Origin: Sipunculus nudus
Lineage: Eukaryota; Annelida; Sipuncula; Golfingiida; Sipunculidae
NCBI GenBank assembly: GCA_026874595.1
Contig: JAPPUL010000069.1
Span: 1,880,001 to 1,944,000 of the forward strand
Reading direction: 5' to 3'
DNA: 64,000 nucleotides
The translations under genes were made by a program, and so were the position numbers. Positions 55,987 to 64,000 of the stretch are shown piece after piece; the stretch's first letter is position 1; each line of letters begins with the position of its first letter. Below the pieces are notes generated by a model that made no database searches, was not told the origin of the DNA, and worked only from the letters and a program-made list of their open reading frames with translations.

Positions 55987-56961
55987 ATGAAAAGTTATTT
56001 AATAAAGATCTTGGTAATTTCATTTTGTTTGGTTTTTAGTAAACTAAGTTTTGCAATCTCTTGGAATATGGCTACTCCATATCCTGATGTTACATTTCAT
56101 ACTAAAAATATTCATCAGTTTGTAACTGATGTCAAAAATCTTACTAACAACAAAATTAAAATAAAAGTACATTCAGCTGCCTCACTTTTTAAACATCCTG
56201 AAATTGCAAGGGCTGTTAGAAGTAATCAAGTGCAATCTGGTGAGTTCTTCCTTTCACTGCTAAATAATGACAATAATATTTTTGGACTTGACTCAATACC
56301 ATTTTTAGTTACTAATTACGAAGAAGCTAAAAAACTTTGGGATATACAAAAATTTTATGTTGAGAAGTTACTTGCAAAACAAAATATGAAAGTTTTGTAC
56401 GCAGTACCTTGGCCACCCCAAGGTTTGTATACAAAGAAAAAAATTAATGATATTAGGGATTTGTCCAAACTTAAATTTAGAAGTTATAATTCTAGTTTAG
56501 CAAAATTCGCAAGTTTGGTTGGGGCTGTTGCTACTCAGGTCGAAGTACCAGATATACCTCAGGCTTTTAGCACTGGCAGAGTGGAGGCTATGATTACTTC
56601 TCCATCAACTGGCGTGAATTCAAAAGTATGGGATTACTTATCACACTATACTGATATCCAAGCGTGGATTCCCAAAAATATAGTTGTAATCAATAGAAAA
56701 GCTTTCGAAAGATTAAGTGCAAATGAGCAACAGAAAATAATCCAAGCAGCTAAAAAAGCAGAACAAAGAGGTTGGACAATGAGTAAGAAGGAAACTTCTC
56801 AAAAGACCCGACAATTAAAAAACAAAGGCATTAAAGTTGCTATGCCAAGTGATAAATTAAAATTACAATTACAATCGATTGGTCAAAAAATGATTGAAGA
56901 TTGGAAAAAAAATGCTAGTGAAGATGGTAAAAGAATGTTAGAAAAGTACTTGAACAGTTAA
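55987..56961 (+). CDS. dctP: TRAP transporter solute-binding protein, DctP type
   Basis: This periplasmic protein captures an acidic solute for the TRAP system. ATG 55987 was chosen because GGAGG is 8 bases away; earlier in-frame TTG 55972 overlaps that site. The signal MKSYLIKILVISFCLVFSKLSFA ends at an A-x-A-like site. The mature protein (about 300 aa) has the usual TRAP landmarks: SWNMATPYPD, FKHPEIARAVRSNQVQSGEF, YTKKKINDIRDLSKLKFR with the substrate-contact Arg, and VPQAFSTGRVEAMITS-type text. Substrate not provable from sequence. Confidence 0.92.
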   Translation: MKSYLIKILVISFCLVFSKLSFAISWNMATPYPDVTFHTKNIHQFVTDVKNLTNNKIKIKVHSAASLFKHPEIARAVRSNQVQSGEFFLSLLNNDNNIFGLDSIPFLVTNYEEAKKLWDIQKFYVEKLLAKQNMKVLYAVPWPPQGLYTKKKINDIRDLSKLKFRSYNSSLAKFASLVGAVATQVEVPDIPQAFSTGRVEAMITSPSTGVNSKVWDYLSHYTDIQAWIPKNIVVINRKAFERLSANEQQKIIQAAKKAEQRGWTMSKKETSQKTRQLKNKGIKVAMPSDKLKLQLQSIGQKMIEDWKKNASEDGKRMLEKYLNS

Positions 56962-56978
56962 GTTTGCTTTAAACTAAT

Positions 56979-57524
56979 TTGAATGCTTGTAAAGATCTTA
57001 TGATAAGAAAAGTTCTTAATCTTTTATATTTAAGTAGCGGAGTATTGGCTGCTACATGCATAGTCATGATTGTAATCATAGTATTTTTACAAGTGTTATT
57101 TGTGTTTATTGATAAGCTATCTTTACTAATTCTAGATGATTTAATTCTAGATTTAAATATACCTTCTTATTCAGATTTTACAGGGTTTTTATTTGCAGCA
57201 GCTTCCTTTTTATCTTTGGCCTATACCTTAAAGAATAATGGCCATATAAAAGTGAGTATAGTAATAAATTGGTTGACTGAAAGCCAGCAGAAATTTTTCG
57301 AAATTGCATCTTTATTTATAGCTACCCTTATAACTTGTTATGCATCTTTTTATATGATAGAATTAATAATTGAAACAATTGAATTTGGAGATAAGACAAC
57401 TGGAATAATTTCAATACCTTTATGGATACCTCAAACTCCATTATTAGTTGGACTAATAATATTAGCTATTGCTTTACTAGATAATTTATCAATTGCTCTA
57501 TATAGAATAAAATCATTAAATTAA
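56979..57524 (+). CDS. dctQ: TRAP transporter small permease, DctQ type
   Basis: The 181-aa protein (or 174 from ATG 57000) has four hydrophobic helices, at about residues 14-44, 65-80, 102-122 and 148-168. The SDFTGFLFAAASFLSLAYTLKNNGHIKV segment is the DctQ mark around helix 2. It sits 17 bases after dctP and 11 before dctM, in the standard order. TTG 56979 and ATG 57000 are both possible starts; neither has a strong site. Confidence 0.9.
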   Translation: MNACKDLMIRKVLNLLYLSSGVLAATCIVMIVIIVFLQVLFVFIDKLSLLILDDLILDLNIPSYSDFTGFLFAAASFLSLAYTLKNNGHIKVSIVINWLTESQQKFFEIASLFIATLITCYASFYMIELIIETIEFGDKTTGIISIPLWIPQTPLLVGLIILAIALLDNLSIALYRIKSLN

Positions 57525-57535
57525 CGTAACCGAAT

Positions 57536-58837
57536 ATGTCTGTTATATTTCTATCTCTAATTCTGATAATAGTTTTATTTGCACTATTGTCTATTGGTTT
57601 ATGGGTTGCATTTTCTTTAATTGGTGTAGGTATTGCTGCTATCGTTTTCTTTACAGATGTATCGGTTGGTCAAATATTAGCAACAAGCATTTGGGGAAAT
57701 AGTAATTCCTGGGCACTTGCTGCACTTCCTCTTTTTATTTGGATGGGTGAAATTCTTTTTCGTTCAAACATAACTGATGATATATTCACAGGGCTCTCGC
57801 CTTGGATTAAATATCTTCCAGGGAAATTATTACATGTAAATATTTTTGGCAGTGGTTTGTTCGCAGCAGTATCTGGTTCCTCCGCCGCTACTGCTGCAAC
57901 TATCGGCAAAGTATCTTTAAATGAACTTTCTAAAAGAGGATATCCTAAAGAATTAATGATTGGAACCTTAGCATCATCAGCAACTTTAGGTTTATTAATC
58001 CCTCCTTCAATAGTTTTAATTGTTTATGGTGCAGCAACTGAACAATCAATTGCAAGATTATTTGTTGCAGGAATATTTCCAGGTATACTCTTATCATTTT
58101 GTTTTGTAGGGTATGTCATATTTTGGTCTTTAAGGAAAAAGGATAAGATACCTAAAGAAGATATGGATAACAAAAATTCTTTTATCCAAAAAATTAAACT
58201 ATCCAGCAAGCTAATACCTGTGTTTTTACTAATCGTTGTAGTAGTAGGTTCTATTTATTTAGGGATAGCCTCACCTACAGATGCGGCTTCGCTTGGGATA
58301 ATTTTTTCTCTTTTGCTATCTTGGAGAAATAAGTCCTTGAATTGGAGTATTTTCAAAGAAGGGCTTATGGCAGCAACCAAAACATCATGCATGATAGCAT
58401 TTATACTTACAGGAGCTTCTTTTCTTACTGTAGCCATGGGTTTCACAGGACTACCAAGCTCTTTGGCTGAATGGATAGGAGAATTAAATTTATCAAAATA
58501 TCAATTATTATTTGCATTAACATTATTTTTTATTATGTTAGGACTTTTTCTAGATGGAATTTCTATAGTGGTTTTAACAACTTCAATTATTATGCCGATG
58601 ATTGCAGTAGTTGGAATTGATCCAATTTGGTTTGGAATATTTTTAGTAGTGGTCGTAGAAATTGCTCAAATCACCCCACCGGTAGGTTTTAATCTATTCG
58701 TAATACAATCTTTAACTGAGAACAATATATTTTACATTGCAAAAGCAACAATACCTTTTTTCCTAATAATGCTTTTGTTTTTATTTATTATAACTGTCTT
58801 TCCAATAATAGTTTTATATCTTCCCAATAGTATGTAA
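57536..58837 (+). CDS. dctM: TRAP transporter large permease, DctM type
   Basis: The 433-aa membrane protein has about twelve helices and performs sodium-coupled solute import. Typical text includes LPLFIWMGEILFRSNI, FGSGLFAAVSGSSAATAATIGK, TLGLLIPPSIVLIVYGAATEQSIARLF and, near the end, QITPPVGFNLFVIQSL. The length is normal. It closes the three-gene TRAP unit. The decayed region begins right after it. Confidence 0.94.
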   Translation: MSVIFLSLILIIVLFALLSIGLWVAFSLIGVGIAAIVFFTDVSVGQILATSIWGNSNSWALAALPLFIWMGEILFRSNITDDIFTGLSPWIKYLPGKLLHVNIFGSGLFAAVSGSSAATAATIGKVSLNELSKRGYPKELMIGTLASSATLGLLIPPSIVLIVYGAATEQSIARLFVAGIFPGILLSFCFVGYVIFWSLRKKDKIPKEDMDNKNSFIQKIKLSSKLIPVFLLIVVVVGSIYLGIASPTDAASLGIIFSLLLSWRNKSLNWSIFKEGLMAATKTSCMIAFILTGASFLTVAMGFTGLPSSLAEWIGELNLSKYQLLFALTLFFIMLGLFLDGISIVVLTTSIIMPMIAVVGIDPIWFGIFLVVVVEIAQITPPVGFNLFVIQSLTENNIFYIAKATIPFFLIMLLFLFIITVFPIIVLYLPNSM

Positions 58838-58998
58838 AAATCTCTTAAGCATTAAAAAAGGGTTTACTTAGGCTATTTTGCTATACTCTAAAGTATTATT
58901 AATAAACTAAAAAATCGATATTACAAGCGTTCACAAAATATATTCCATAAATTAAGGTTATACGTGTTAATAATTTACTTGAGAATTAAAAAAACGCA

Positions 58999-59200
58999 GT
59001 GGTAAGTTTGGATGCTATGAAAGTTATTTTGGAGCAAGAAGAGTAAGAGGTAGTGTGAACTTGGAACAGCTGCTAAAACATAGGTATTTGGTTTACTAAA
59101 ACGAAATAGAAAAGTCTATGTTGAGATAGTTGTGAAATGCTCAAAAGCCCAATTAATGTTTATAATAAAGGGAAATAGACTTAGTAGCATCATGTTGAAA
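58999..59200 (+). pseudogene. IS1595-type transposase remnant
   Basis: Reading the plus strand, SGKFGCYESYFGARRVRG (58999-59052) and then, in another frame, VFGLLKRNRKVYVEIVVKCSKAQLMFIIKGN (about 59083-59178) follow the order of IS1595/ISXO2-like transposases. The Asp of the usual DESYFG is replaced by Tyr. Stops and frameshifts interrupt it and no intact ends were found. Confidence 0.72.
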
Positions 59201-59269
59201 GCTGGTGAGTGGTCATTACTTAATTAAAAAAGAAATTGCTTCAGATCCTCCTTTTGTAGCACTCCTCTT

Positions 59270-59692
59270 CTTTAAGTGTGGGCAGTTTCGGAATAAGGAA
59301 ATTCAGGAATATCAACAGCTTCGCCCACTCAGCATTGATGTATAGGCAAAATTGAAGTAAGAAAACCGTATATTCTATGCTTTAGCTTTCCTTTGAAATC
59401 TACCTGCCCGTCTTCATCGAGTCGCTGCTATATACTGCAACACAGGCATCCAGAACCGAGTTTAGAGTTTCCCGTTTCTAACCATTAAAATAGAGTTCCA
59501 CCAAAAGTTCGAACTGATAATTCAAACTGATAAGAAGAATAAACCTGATAACTATTCAGATCGGACCTCAGATCATAAAGTTTATTAGAGTCACTTTCCT
59601 CGCTTAGTATGCTCGTGTGGTAATCAGAAAACGCTATATGGATCACATCAACATCATTAAAGAAGCCCAAAATGAAAGTGTCGCGTTTCTTG
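59270..59692 (-). pseudogene. HsdR C-terminal fragment (second type I system)
   Basis: On the minus strand the pieces FFNDVDVIHIAFSDYHTSIL, SEESDSNKLYDLRSDLNSYQ, VLDACVAVY, DEDGQVDFKGKLK and YGFLTSILP run in the order of the C-terminus of long HsdR proteins that partner the 795-aa HsdM type. At least three frameshifts are present. It is unlike the intact hsdR at 39965. It ends directly against the HEPN fragment. Confidence 0.72.
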
Positions 59693-59693
59693 G

Positions 59694-59763
59694 GATGACA
59701 CGAGCCAGGCAGTCTAATGACCCTTCTATAAACATACTTTATAATGTCATGGCTATAGATTAG
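59694..59763 (+). pseudogene. HEPN-gene fragment
   Basis: MTRARQSNDPSINILYNVMA closely matches the MTQARQSNDASIKILFNFTA stretch of the intact HEPN protein at 48524. It stops at TAG 59761-59763. Homology begins exactly where the antisense HsdR fragment ends, marking a rearrangement join. Confidence 0.75.
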
Positions 59764-60171
59764 CAAACGAAAGAAGTTTCGTTAATCTAGTTTAACATCA
59801 AAAACAGTATTGAATTTTGCTTTGCAAGAGCTTAGTTTTTCTATAATCACATTCATCCTCATAAATATTTAGATTACAAAATACCTTCTGAGGTTGGGAA
59901 TAATGAGATTATCATTAAATTTACTAAACGATATTACTATCAAGGATTAGATGAAAAGATTGCTGAATATTATTTTATGAAATAAGGCTGTCAATCTAAT
60001 TTGAGTTGTCGTAGACAGTTGTGTCTTTTGATTAAAAAAAAGTTATTTGCGAGTGTATTTATGAGAAATAACTGAAAAAAATATGGAATTACTTGAAACA
60101 AAAATTAAAATTGAGTAGCTTAAAGAAGCTGGTTGAGAATAGATAATTTGCAATATACCTTATAATAGCGG
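59764..60171. other. Decayed stretch before ridA
   Basis: About 400 bases with scattered stops. A short plus-strand frame ending about 59983 (IPSEVGNNEIIIKFTKRYY) could be another gene tail, but I do not recognise it. Confidence 0.4.
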
Positions 60172-60648
60172 ATGACAAATAAAAATAATATTAAACAGCG
60201 TTTGGAAGAGCTAGGAATTATACTTGGGTTCCCACCACAAAGTATTGCTAGTTATCAACCATATCAAATAGTTGATGGGTTGGTAGTTATATCAGGCCAG
60301 CTTCCGATGGTGGCAGGTGAGCTTAAGTATTCAGGACAGCTTGGAAAAAATGTATCACTTGAAGATGGTATTAAGGCTGCATACATTTGTGCAATTAATA
60401 TATTATCTCAACTTAATGCCGCTTGTAACGGAGACCTTGAACGCGTTGAACGCTGTGTACGTATTGGTGGTTTTGTGAGTTCACATAAAGATTTTAAAGA
60501 GCATCCTCAAATAATAAATGGTGCATCTGAATTAATGACAGCTGTTTTTGGAGACTTGGGAGTCCATGCTCGTGCAGCTGTTGGGTGTTCATCATTGCCT
60601 TTGGGAGCAGCAGTTGAAGTAGAGGCAACCTTTAAAATTAGTATATAA
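60172..60648 (+). CDS. RidA/YjgF family protein
   Basis: RidA-type enzymes hydrolyse reactive enamine/imine intermediates; some relatives are deaminases. The 158-aa protein fits the longer YjgF form, with GFPPQSIASYQPYQIVDGLVVISGQLPM near the start, an RVERCVRIGGFVSSH strand, and HARAAVGCSSLPLGAAVEVEATF at the end, where the family Arg is conserved. No ribosome site is obvious. It precedes a glutamate-type transporter by 66 bases, hinting at use on amino-acid-derived imines. Confidence 0.85.
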   Translation: MTNKNNIKQRLEELGIILGFPPQSIASYQPYQIVDGLVVISGQLPMVAGELKYSGQLGKNVSLEDGIKAAYICAINILSQLNAACNGDLERVERCVRIGGFVSSHKDFKEHPQIINGASELMTAVFGDLGVHARAAVGCSSLPLGAAVEVEATFKISI

Positions 60649-60714
60649 TTTACAAAACTGAGGGTCGTTGCTGGGATAAACGATATTGTAATTTTAAAAA
60701 ATAAGGAGTTTTTT

Positions 60715-61608
60715 ATGAAACTAAAAATATTAACTAGTGTTACAGTAATTATCACTTTGTCTATGTCTTTAATAACAATTGCAAAAGCTGATAATATTGA
60801 AAATTCTTTTGTTCTTAAACGCATTGCTAAAAGAGGTGTTATTAATGTAGGGCACCGTAGATCTTCAGTTCCATTTTCCTACTATAACAGACAAGGCAAG
60901 CCAGAAGGCTATACTTTAGATATTTGCGCAGAGATTATCGAAGAGATTAAAAAAGTAGTAGGCAAACCGAATCTTAAGATTAAATATGTGCCAATAACAG
61001 CTCAAACTCGTATTCCATTAATAGCTAATGGCACTTTGGATATGGAGTGTGGCACTACAACACATAATTTAACACGTCGTAAACAAGTAGATTATCTTTC
61101 TACTACTTTTATTACTGGAACAAAATTAGCAGTCCCTAAACGCTCTAGGATAAATAGAATAGAGGATATGAATGGGAAAGCTATAGCACTTGCATTAGGC
61201 ACGACCAATGAAAAAGCAGTTAAAGAGATTGCAAGAGAAAAGAGATTAAAGATTAAATTTGTGATGGTTAAAGGTATGGCAGAGGGCTGGGCATCTTTAA
61301 CATCTGGGCGAGTAGATGCATTTGCAGCTGATTCTGCAAAGCTATATGCATTAATAGCGAAAGCCAAAAGGAAAGGGAGATATAAAGTTGTAGGTCGTTA
61401 TCTTAGTTTTGACCCTTATGGTATTATGGTTCCTCAAGGGGACTCTTTATTTCGCAGACTTGGGGATGCTAAATTAGCAGATATGATGCGTGATGGCACT
61501 CTGCATAGGATTTATGCAAAATGGTTTGAGCCAGGGCCAAACAATATTAATATGCCACTAAGTGATACTTTGCGAACTGCATTTGAAGTTCAGGCATTTT
61601 CACATTAA
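60715..61608 (+). CDS. gltI: Amino-acid ABC transporter binding protein, GltI-like
   Basis: The 297-aa precursor has signal MKLKILTSVTVIITLSMSLITIAKA and a family 3 solute-binding fold: INVGHRRSSVPFSYYNRQGKPEGYTLDIC, DMECGTTTHNLTRRKQVDYL and FDPYGIMVPQGD. The ligand-contact Arg residues are conserved, fitting glutamate/aspartate binding. AAGGAG precedes the ATG. It opens a four-gene unit with two permeases and an ATPase. Confidence 0.9.
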   Translation: MKLKILTSVTVIITLSMSLITIAKADNIENSFVLKRIAKRGVINVGHRRSSVPFSYYNRQGKPEGYTLDICAEIIEEIKKVVGKPNLKIKYVPITAQTRIPLIANGTLDMECGTTTHNLTRRKQVDYLSTTFITGTKLAVPKRSRINRIEDMNGKAIALALGTTNEKAVKEIAREKRLKIKFVMVKGMAEGWASLTSGRVDAFAADSAKLYALIAKAKRKGRYKVVGRYLSFDPYGIMVPQGDSLFRRLGDAKLADMMRDGTLHRIYAKWFEPGPNNINMPLSDTLRTAFEVQAFSH

Positions 61609-61648
61609 TTATTAATCAAAATTAGATAATAATTATTAATCTATAACT

Positions 61649-62371
61649 ATGAAATATAACTGGAACTGGGGTATTATTTTTACGGAGCCTTATTTTGACT
61701 GGTTATTATCTGGTCTTGGCTGGACCATAACAGTTGCAGCATTAGCTTGGGTCATTGCCTTCATACTGGGTTCTTTGGTAGGCATCATAAGAACAGTAGA
61801 CAATCGTTTTTCTCGTTCTTTTGGGACCGCCTATGTTTCACTTTTTCGGAATATACCTTTACTAGTTCAGATGTTTATTTGGTATTTTGTAGTTCCTGAA
61901 TTATTGCCTGCGGACTGGGGTATATGGGTTAAAAGAGAAATGCCCCTGCCAGAGGTTACTACAGCAGTTATTTGTCTTGGGACCTATACATCATCTAGAG
62001 TTGCCGAACAAGTTCGTGCGGGAATTAATGCTATTCCTGCCGGACAAAAGGCAGCATCAAAAGCAATTGGCTTAACACAGTTACAAGTATACAGATATAT
62101 TTTATTACCTGTTAGTTATCGAACAATTATTCCGCCAATGACTAGTGAATTTTTAGGTATTTTTAAAAATTCATCACTAGCATTAACTATTGGTGTTTTA
62201 GAATTAACAGCTCAAACTAGACAAATAGAAGAATATACCTTTCAGGGCTTTGAAGCCTTCACCGCAGCCACAGTATTATATATAGCAATTACATTTATTG
62301 TAATGACTGTGATGAAAGTAGTAGAAAGCCGTGTTGCCATACCTGGATTAGTATCGCTTGGAACTAAATAA
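61649..62371 (+). CDS. gltJ: Amino-acid ABC transporter permease, GltJ-like
   Basis: The 240-aa inner-membrane protein has about five to six helices and the EAA-like loop QKAASKAIGLTQLQVYRYILLP that docks to the ATPase. The N-terminus KYNWNWGIIFTEPYF is typical of GltJ. It begins 40 bases after gltI and its stop directly abuts the gltK ATG. Confidence 0.93.
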   Translation: MKYNWNWGIIFTEPYFDWLLSGLGWTITVAALAWVIAFILGSLVGIIRTVDNRFSRSFGTAYVSLFRNIPLLVQMFIWYFVVPELLPADWGIWVKREMPLPEVTTAVICLGTYTSSRVAEQVRAGINAIPAGQKAASKAIGLTQLQVYRYILLPVSYRTIIPPMTSEFLGIFKNSSLALTIGVLELTAQTRQIEEYTFQGFEAFTAATVLYIAITFIVMTVMKVVESRVAIPGLVSLGTK

Positions 62372-63031
62372 ATGTTTTCAGATTTTGATTTTAATATAAT
62401 TATTGAATCAGCAGGCTTCCTTGCTGAGGGTATGGGATTAACGCTTATATTGACCTTTATAGCAATTATTGGAGGTACTATTTTCGGAACATTGCTTGCG
62501 TTGTGCCGTCTTTCTGGTTTTAAGAGTTTATCTTTTATAGCAGGATCATATGTAAATTTCTTTCGTTCAATGCCTTTAATTCTAGTAATTTTTTGGTTCT
62601 ATTTTATGGTGCCATATATCGTTGGTAGGTCTGTAGGCAGTTTTAGTTCAGTATTAATTGCTTTTATTATGTTTGAGTCAGCCTATTATTGCGAGATTAT
62701 TCGTGCAGGCATTCAAAGTATAAAAACTGGGCAGGTTCGTGCAGGTGAGGCTCTTGGTTTAACATATCAGCAGAATATGCGTTATATTGTATTGCCACAG
62801 GCTTTTCGGAATATGGTGCCAATTTTATTAACCCAGGCGGTTGTTTTGTTTCAAGATACTTCTTTGGTGTATGTTGTTGGGCTACATGACTTTTTAGTTA
62901 ATGCAAGTATCGTTGCTAACAGCGAAAATAGGCTGGTAGAACTCTACTCAACAGTTGCGGTAGTTTATTTTATCATCTGTATAATAGCGTCTTCTTCAAT
63001 AGCCTACCTACAAAGGAAAATTAAAACATGA
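62372..63031 (+). CDS. gltK: Amino-acid ABC transporter permease, GltK-like
   Basis: The 219-aa partner permease begins with the ATG right after the gltJ stop. It has several helices and the loop [22 protein letters not shown], with [17 protein letters not shown] and [16 protein letters not shown] typical of GltK. It overlaps the ATPase gene by 4 bases (ATGA). Confidence 0.93.
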   Translation: MFSDFDFNIIIESAGFLAEGMGLTLILTFIAIIGGTIFGTLLALCRLSGFKSLSFIAGSYVNFFRSMPLILVIFWFYFMVPYIVGRSVGSFSSVLIAFIMFESAYYCEIIRAGIQSIKTGQVRAGEALGLTYQQNMRYIVLPQAFRNMVPILLTQAVVLFQDTSLVYVVGLHDFLVNASIVANSENRLVELYSTVAVVYFIICIIASSSIAYLQRKIKT

Positions 63032-63768
63032 TTAAATTTAACAATGTAAGCAAATGGTTTGGTGATTTTCAAGTACTAAATAACTGCAATTTGGAAATTA
63101 ATAAGGGTGAAGTTGTTGTTGTTTGCGGGCCTTCTGGCTCGGGTAAAAGCACACTAATTCAATGTGTTAATGGCCTTGAGCCAATTCAGCAAGGCGAAAT
63201 CTTTGTTGAAGTGTTAGAAGAGCGTATTCAAGTTAATCATAAAAAAACAAATTTACCTAAACTACGATCTCATATTGGTATGGTTTTTCAACATTTTGAG
63301 CTATTTCCCCACTTAAGAGTGTCAGATAATATATCTCTTGCACAAACTAAAGTGCTTGGACGTGATGCAAATAATGCCCAAAAACGCTCTATAGAACTAT
63401 TAGAAAGAGTTGGTCTTAAAGAGCATGCTAAGAAATACCCTAGTGAGTTATCAGGGGGGCAACAACAGCGTGTTGCTATTGCTCGGGGACTTGCTATAGA
63501 TCCGATTGCTATGCTGTTTGATGAGCCAACATCTGCACTTGATCCTGAGATGATTAATGAGGTATTAGATGTGATGGTTGAACTGGCAAATGATGGTATG
63601 ACTATGATGGTTGTAACTCACGAAATGGGATTTGCGAAGAGAGTTGCTGATAGAGTTATTTTTATGGATGAGGGTAGAATCGAAGAAGATTGTAGTAAAA
63701 AAGAGTTTTTTGAAACTGAACGCGGTGAACGCTCTAAACTATTTTTATCTAAAATACTAAATCATTAG
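63028..63768 (+). CDS. gltL: Amino-acid ABC transporter ATPase, GltL-like
   Basis: The 246-aa ATPase drives glutamate/aspartate-type import. Walker [10 protein letters not shown] (about residues 36-44), the Q loop [10 protein letters not shown], signature [16 protein letters not shown] (about 142-157), Walker [13 protein letters not shown] and the switch His in VTHEMGF are all intact. The length is normal. Its start overlaps the permease stop. Confidence 0.95.
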   Translation: MIKFNNVSKWFGDFQVLNNCNLEINKGEVVVVCGPSGSGKSTLIQCVNGLEPIQQGEIFVEVLEERIQVNHKKTNLPKLRSHIGMVFQHFELFPHLRVSDNISLAQTKVLGRDANNAQKRSIELLERVGLKEHAKKYPSELSGGQQQRVAIARGLAIDPIAMLFDEPTSALDPEMINEVLDVMVELANDGMTMMVVTHEMGFAKRVADRVIFMDEGRIEEDCSKKEFFETERGERSKLFLSKILNH

Positions 63769-63844
63769 GAATAAGTGATGAGTGAAATTACTGATGGCTA
63801 TCAGATAATAATAGGGATTGCTTCTATCCACAATGACCTGCTGA

Positions 63845-64000
63845 TGCACATATAACGAAGCAATTACTGTTATAGATACTGATAGAGCTTTAGGGCGTTA
63901 CAACCTTAAAACGAGACAATTGGGACTAAAAGACCTTGCTCGTCTTAACGGACATATTTATGATGGTTTAGTAATTGCTTTTGTGCTTCTTAAGGCTGCT
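63845..64000 (+). CDS. Partial frame running off the window, possibly FmdE-like
   Basis: The last 52 codons are open to the window end and read DTDRALGRYNLKTRQLGLKDL, then ARLNGHIYDGLVIAF. The NGH-x-DGLVIAF text recalls the N-terminal part of FmdE-domain proteins, where GHxCxG is usual; the Cys is Tyr here. A short frame with an ATG at 63778 (MSEITDGYQIIIGIAS, stop 63853) precedes it in another register, so the gene may be frameshifted. Weak call. Confidence 0.35.

Overview
The window comes from an AT-rich Gram-negative bacterium. Evidence for this is the proteobacterial-type order rpsB-tsf-pyrH-frr-uppS-cdsA, lipoproteins with lipoboxes, a twin-arginine-exported copper oxidase, c-type cytochrome, TRAP and ABC systems with exported binding proteins, and tRNAs without encoded CCA. 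The 23S tail and a tRNA-Arg with anticodon GCG look more like deltaproteobacterial or unplaced lineages than gammaproteobacteria. I cannot name the genus.

Layout. (1) 1-2260: the 3' part of a 23S gene, a beta-carbonic anhydrase gene placed between 23S and 5S, 5S, a small membrane protein and tRNA-Phe. (2) 2450-19660: core genes, all on the plus strand: proS, a NapH/NapG-like iron-sulfur pair, rpsB-tsf-pyrH-frr-uppS-cdsA, recA, argC, coaD, a DnaQ-like exonuclease, an aminotransferase and sodB, plus several small unknown genes. Many start with TTG or GTG. (3) 19900-25900: a variable surface region with a PEBP-like exported protein, a threefold tandem duplication of its tail, and six related lipoprotein genes, one frameshifted at a TA dinucleotide tract. 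(4) 25900-29450, minus strand: cytochrome c, multicopper oxidase and SelO.

(5) 29600-50300: a defence island. It holds a one-piece methylase-restriction enzyme with a small Cas2/SinR-like gene; a type I system whose hsdM is frameshifted and ends in a run of 16 G, whose hsdS carries two nearly identical target-recognition domains plus a 12-bp repeat in the spacer helix, an unknown gene, and hsdR; a DpnII-like GATC methylase and endonuclease; a decayed WYL regulator; and a second large HsdM followed after 4 bases by a HEPN (Apea-like) gene. (6) 50700-64000: a catabolic/uptake region with a fused 5-oxoprolinase-type hydantoinase, a MarR-like regulator, a TRAP transporter, RidA and a glutamate/aspartate-type ABC transporter. 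It is interrupted by a gene graveyard containing an IS1595-type transposase, an HsdR fragment and a HEPN fragment.

The most interesting points are the HsdM-HEPN operon, which has a scar of the same HsdR/HEPN pair about 10 kb away; the poly-G junction where one added G would fuse HsdM to HsdS; and the carbonic anhydrase inside the rRNA operon. All functional calls rest on motif and family recognition by eye; no searches were run.
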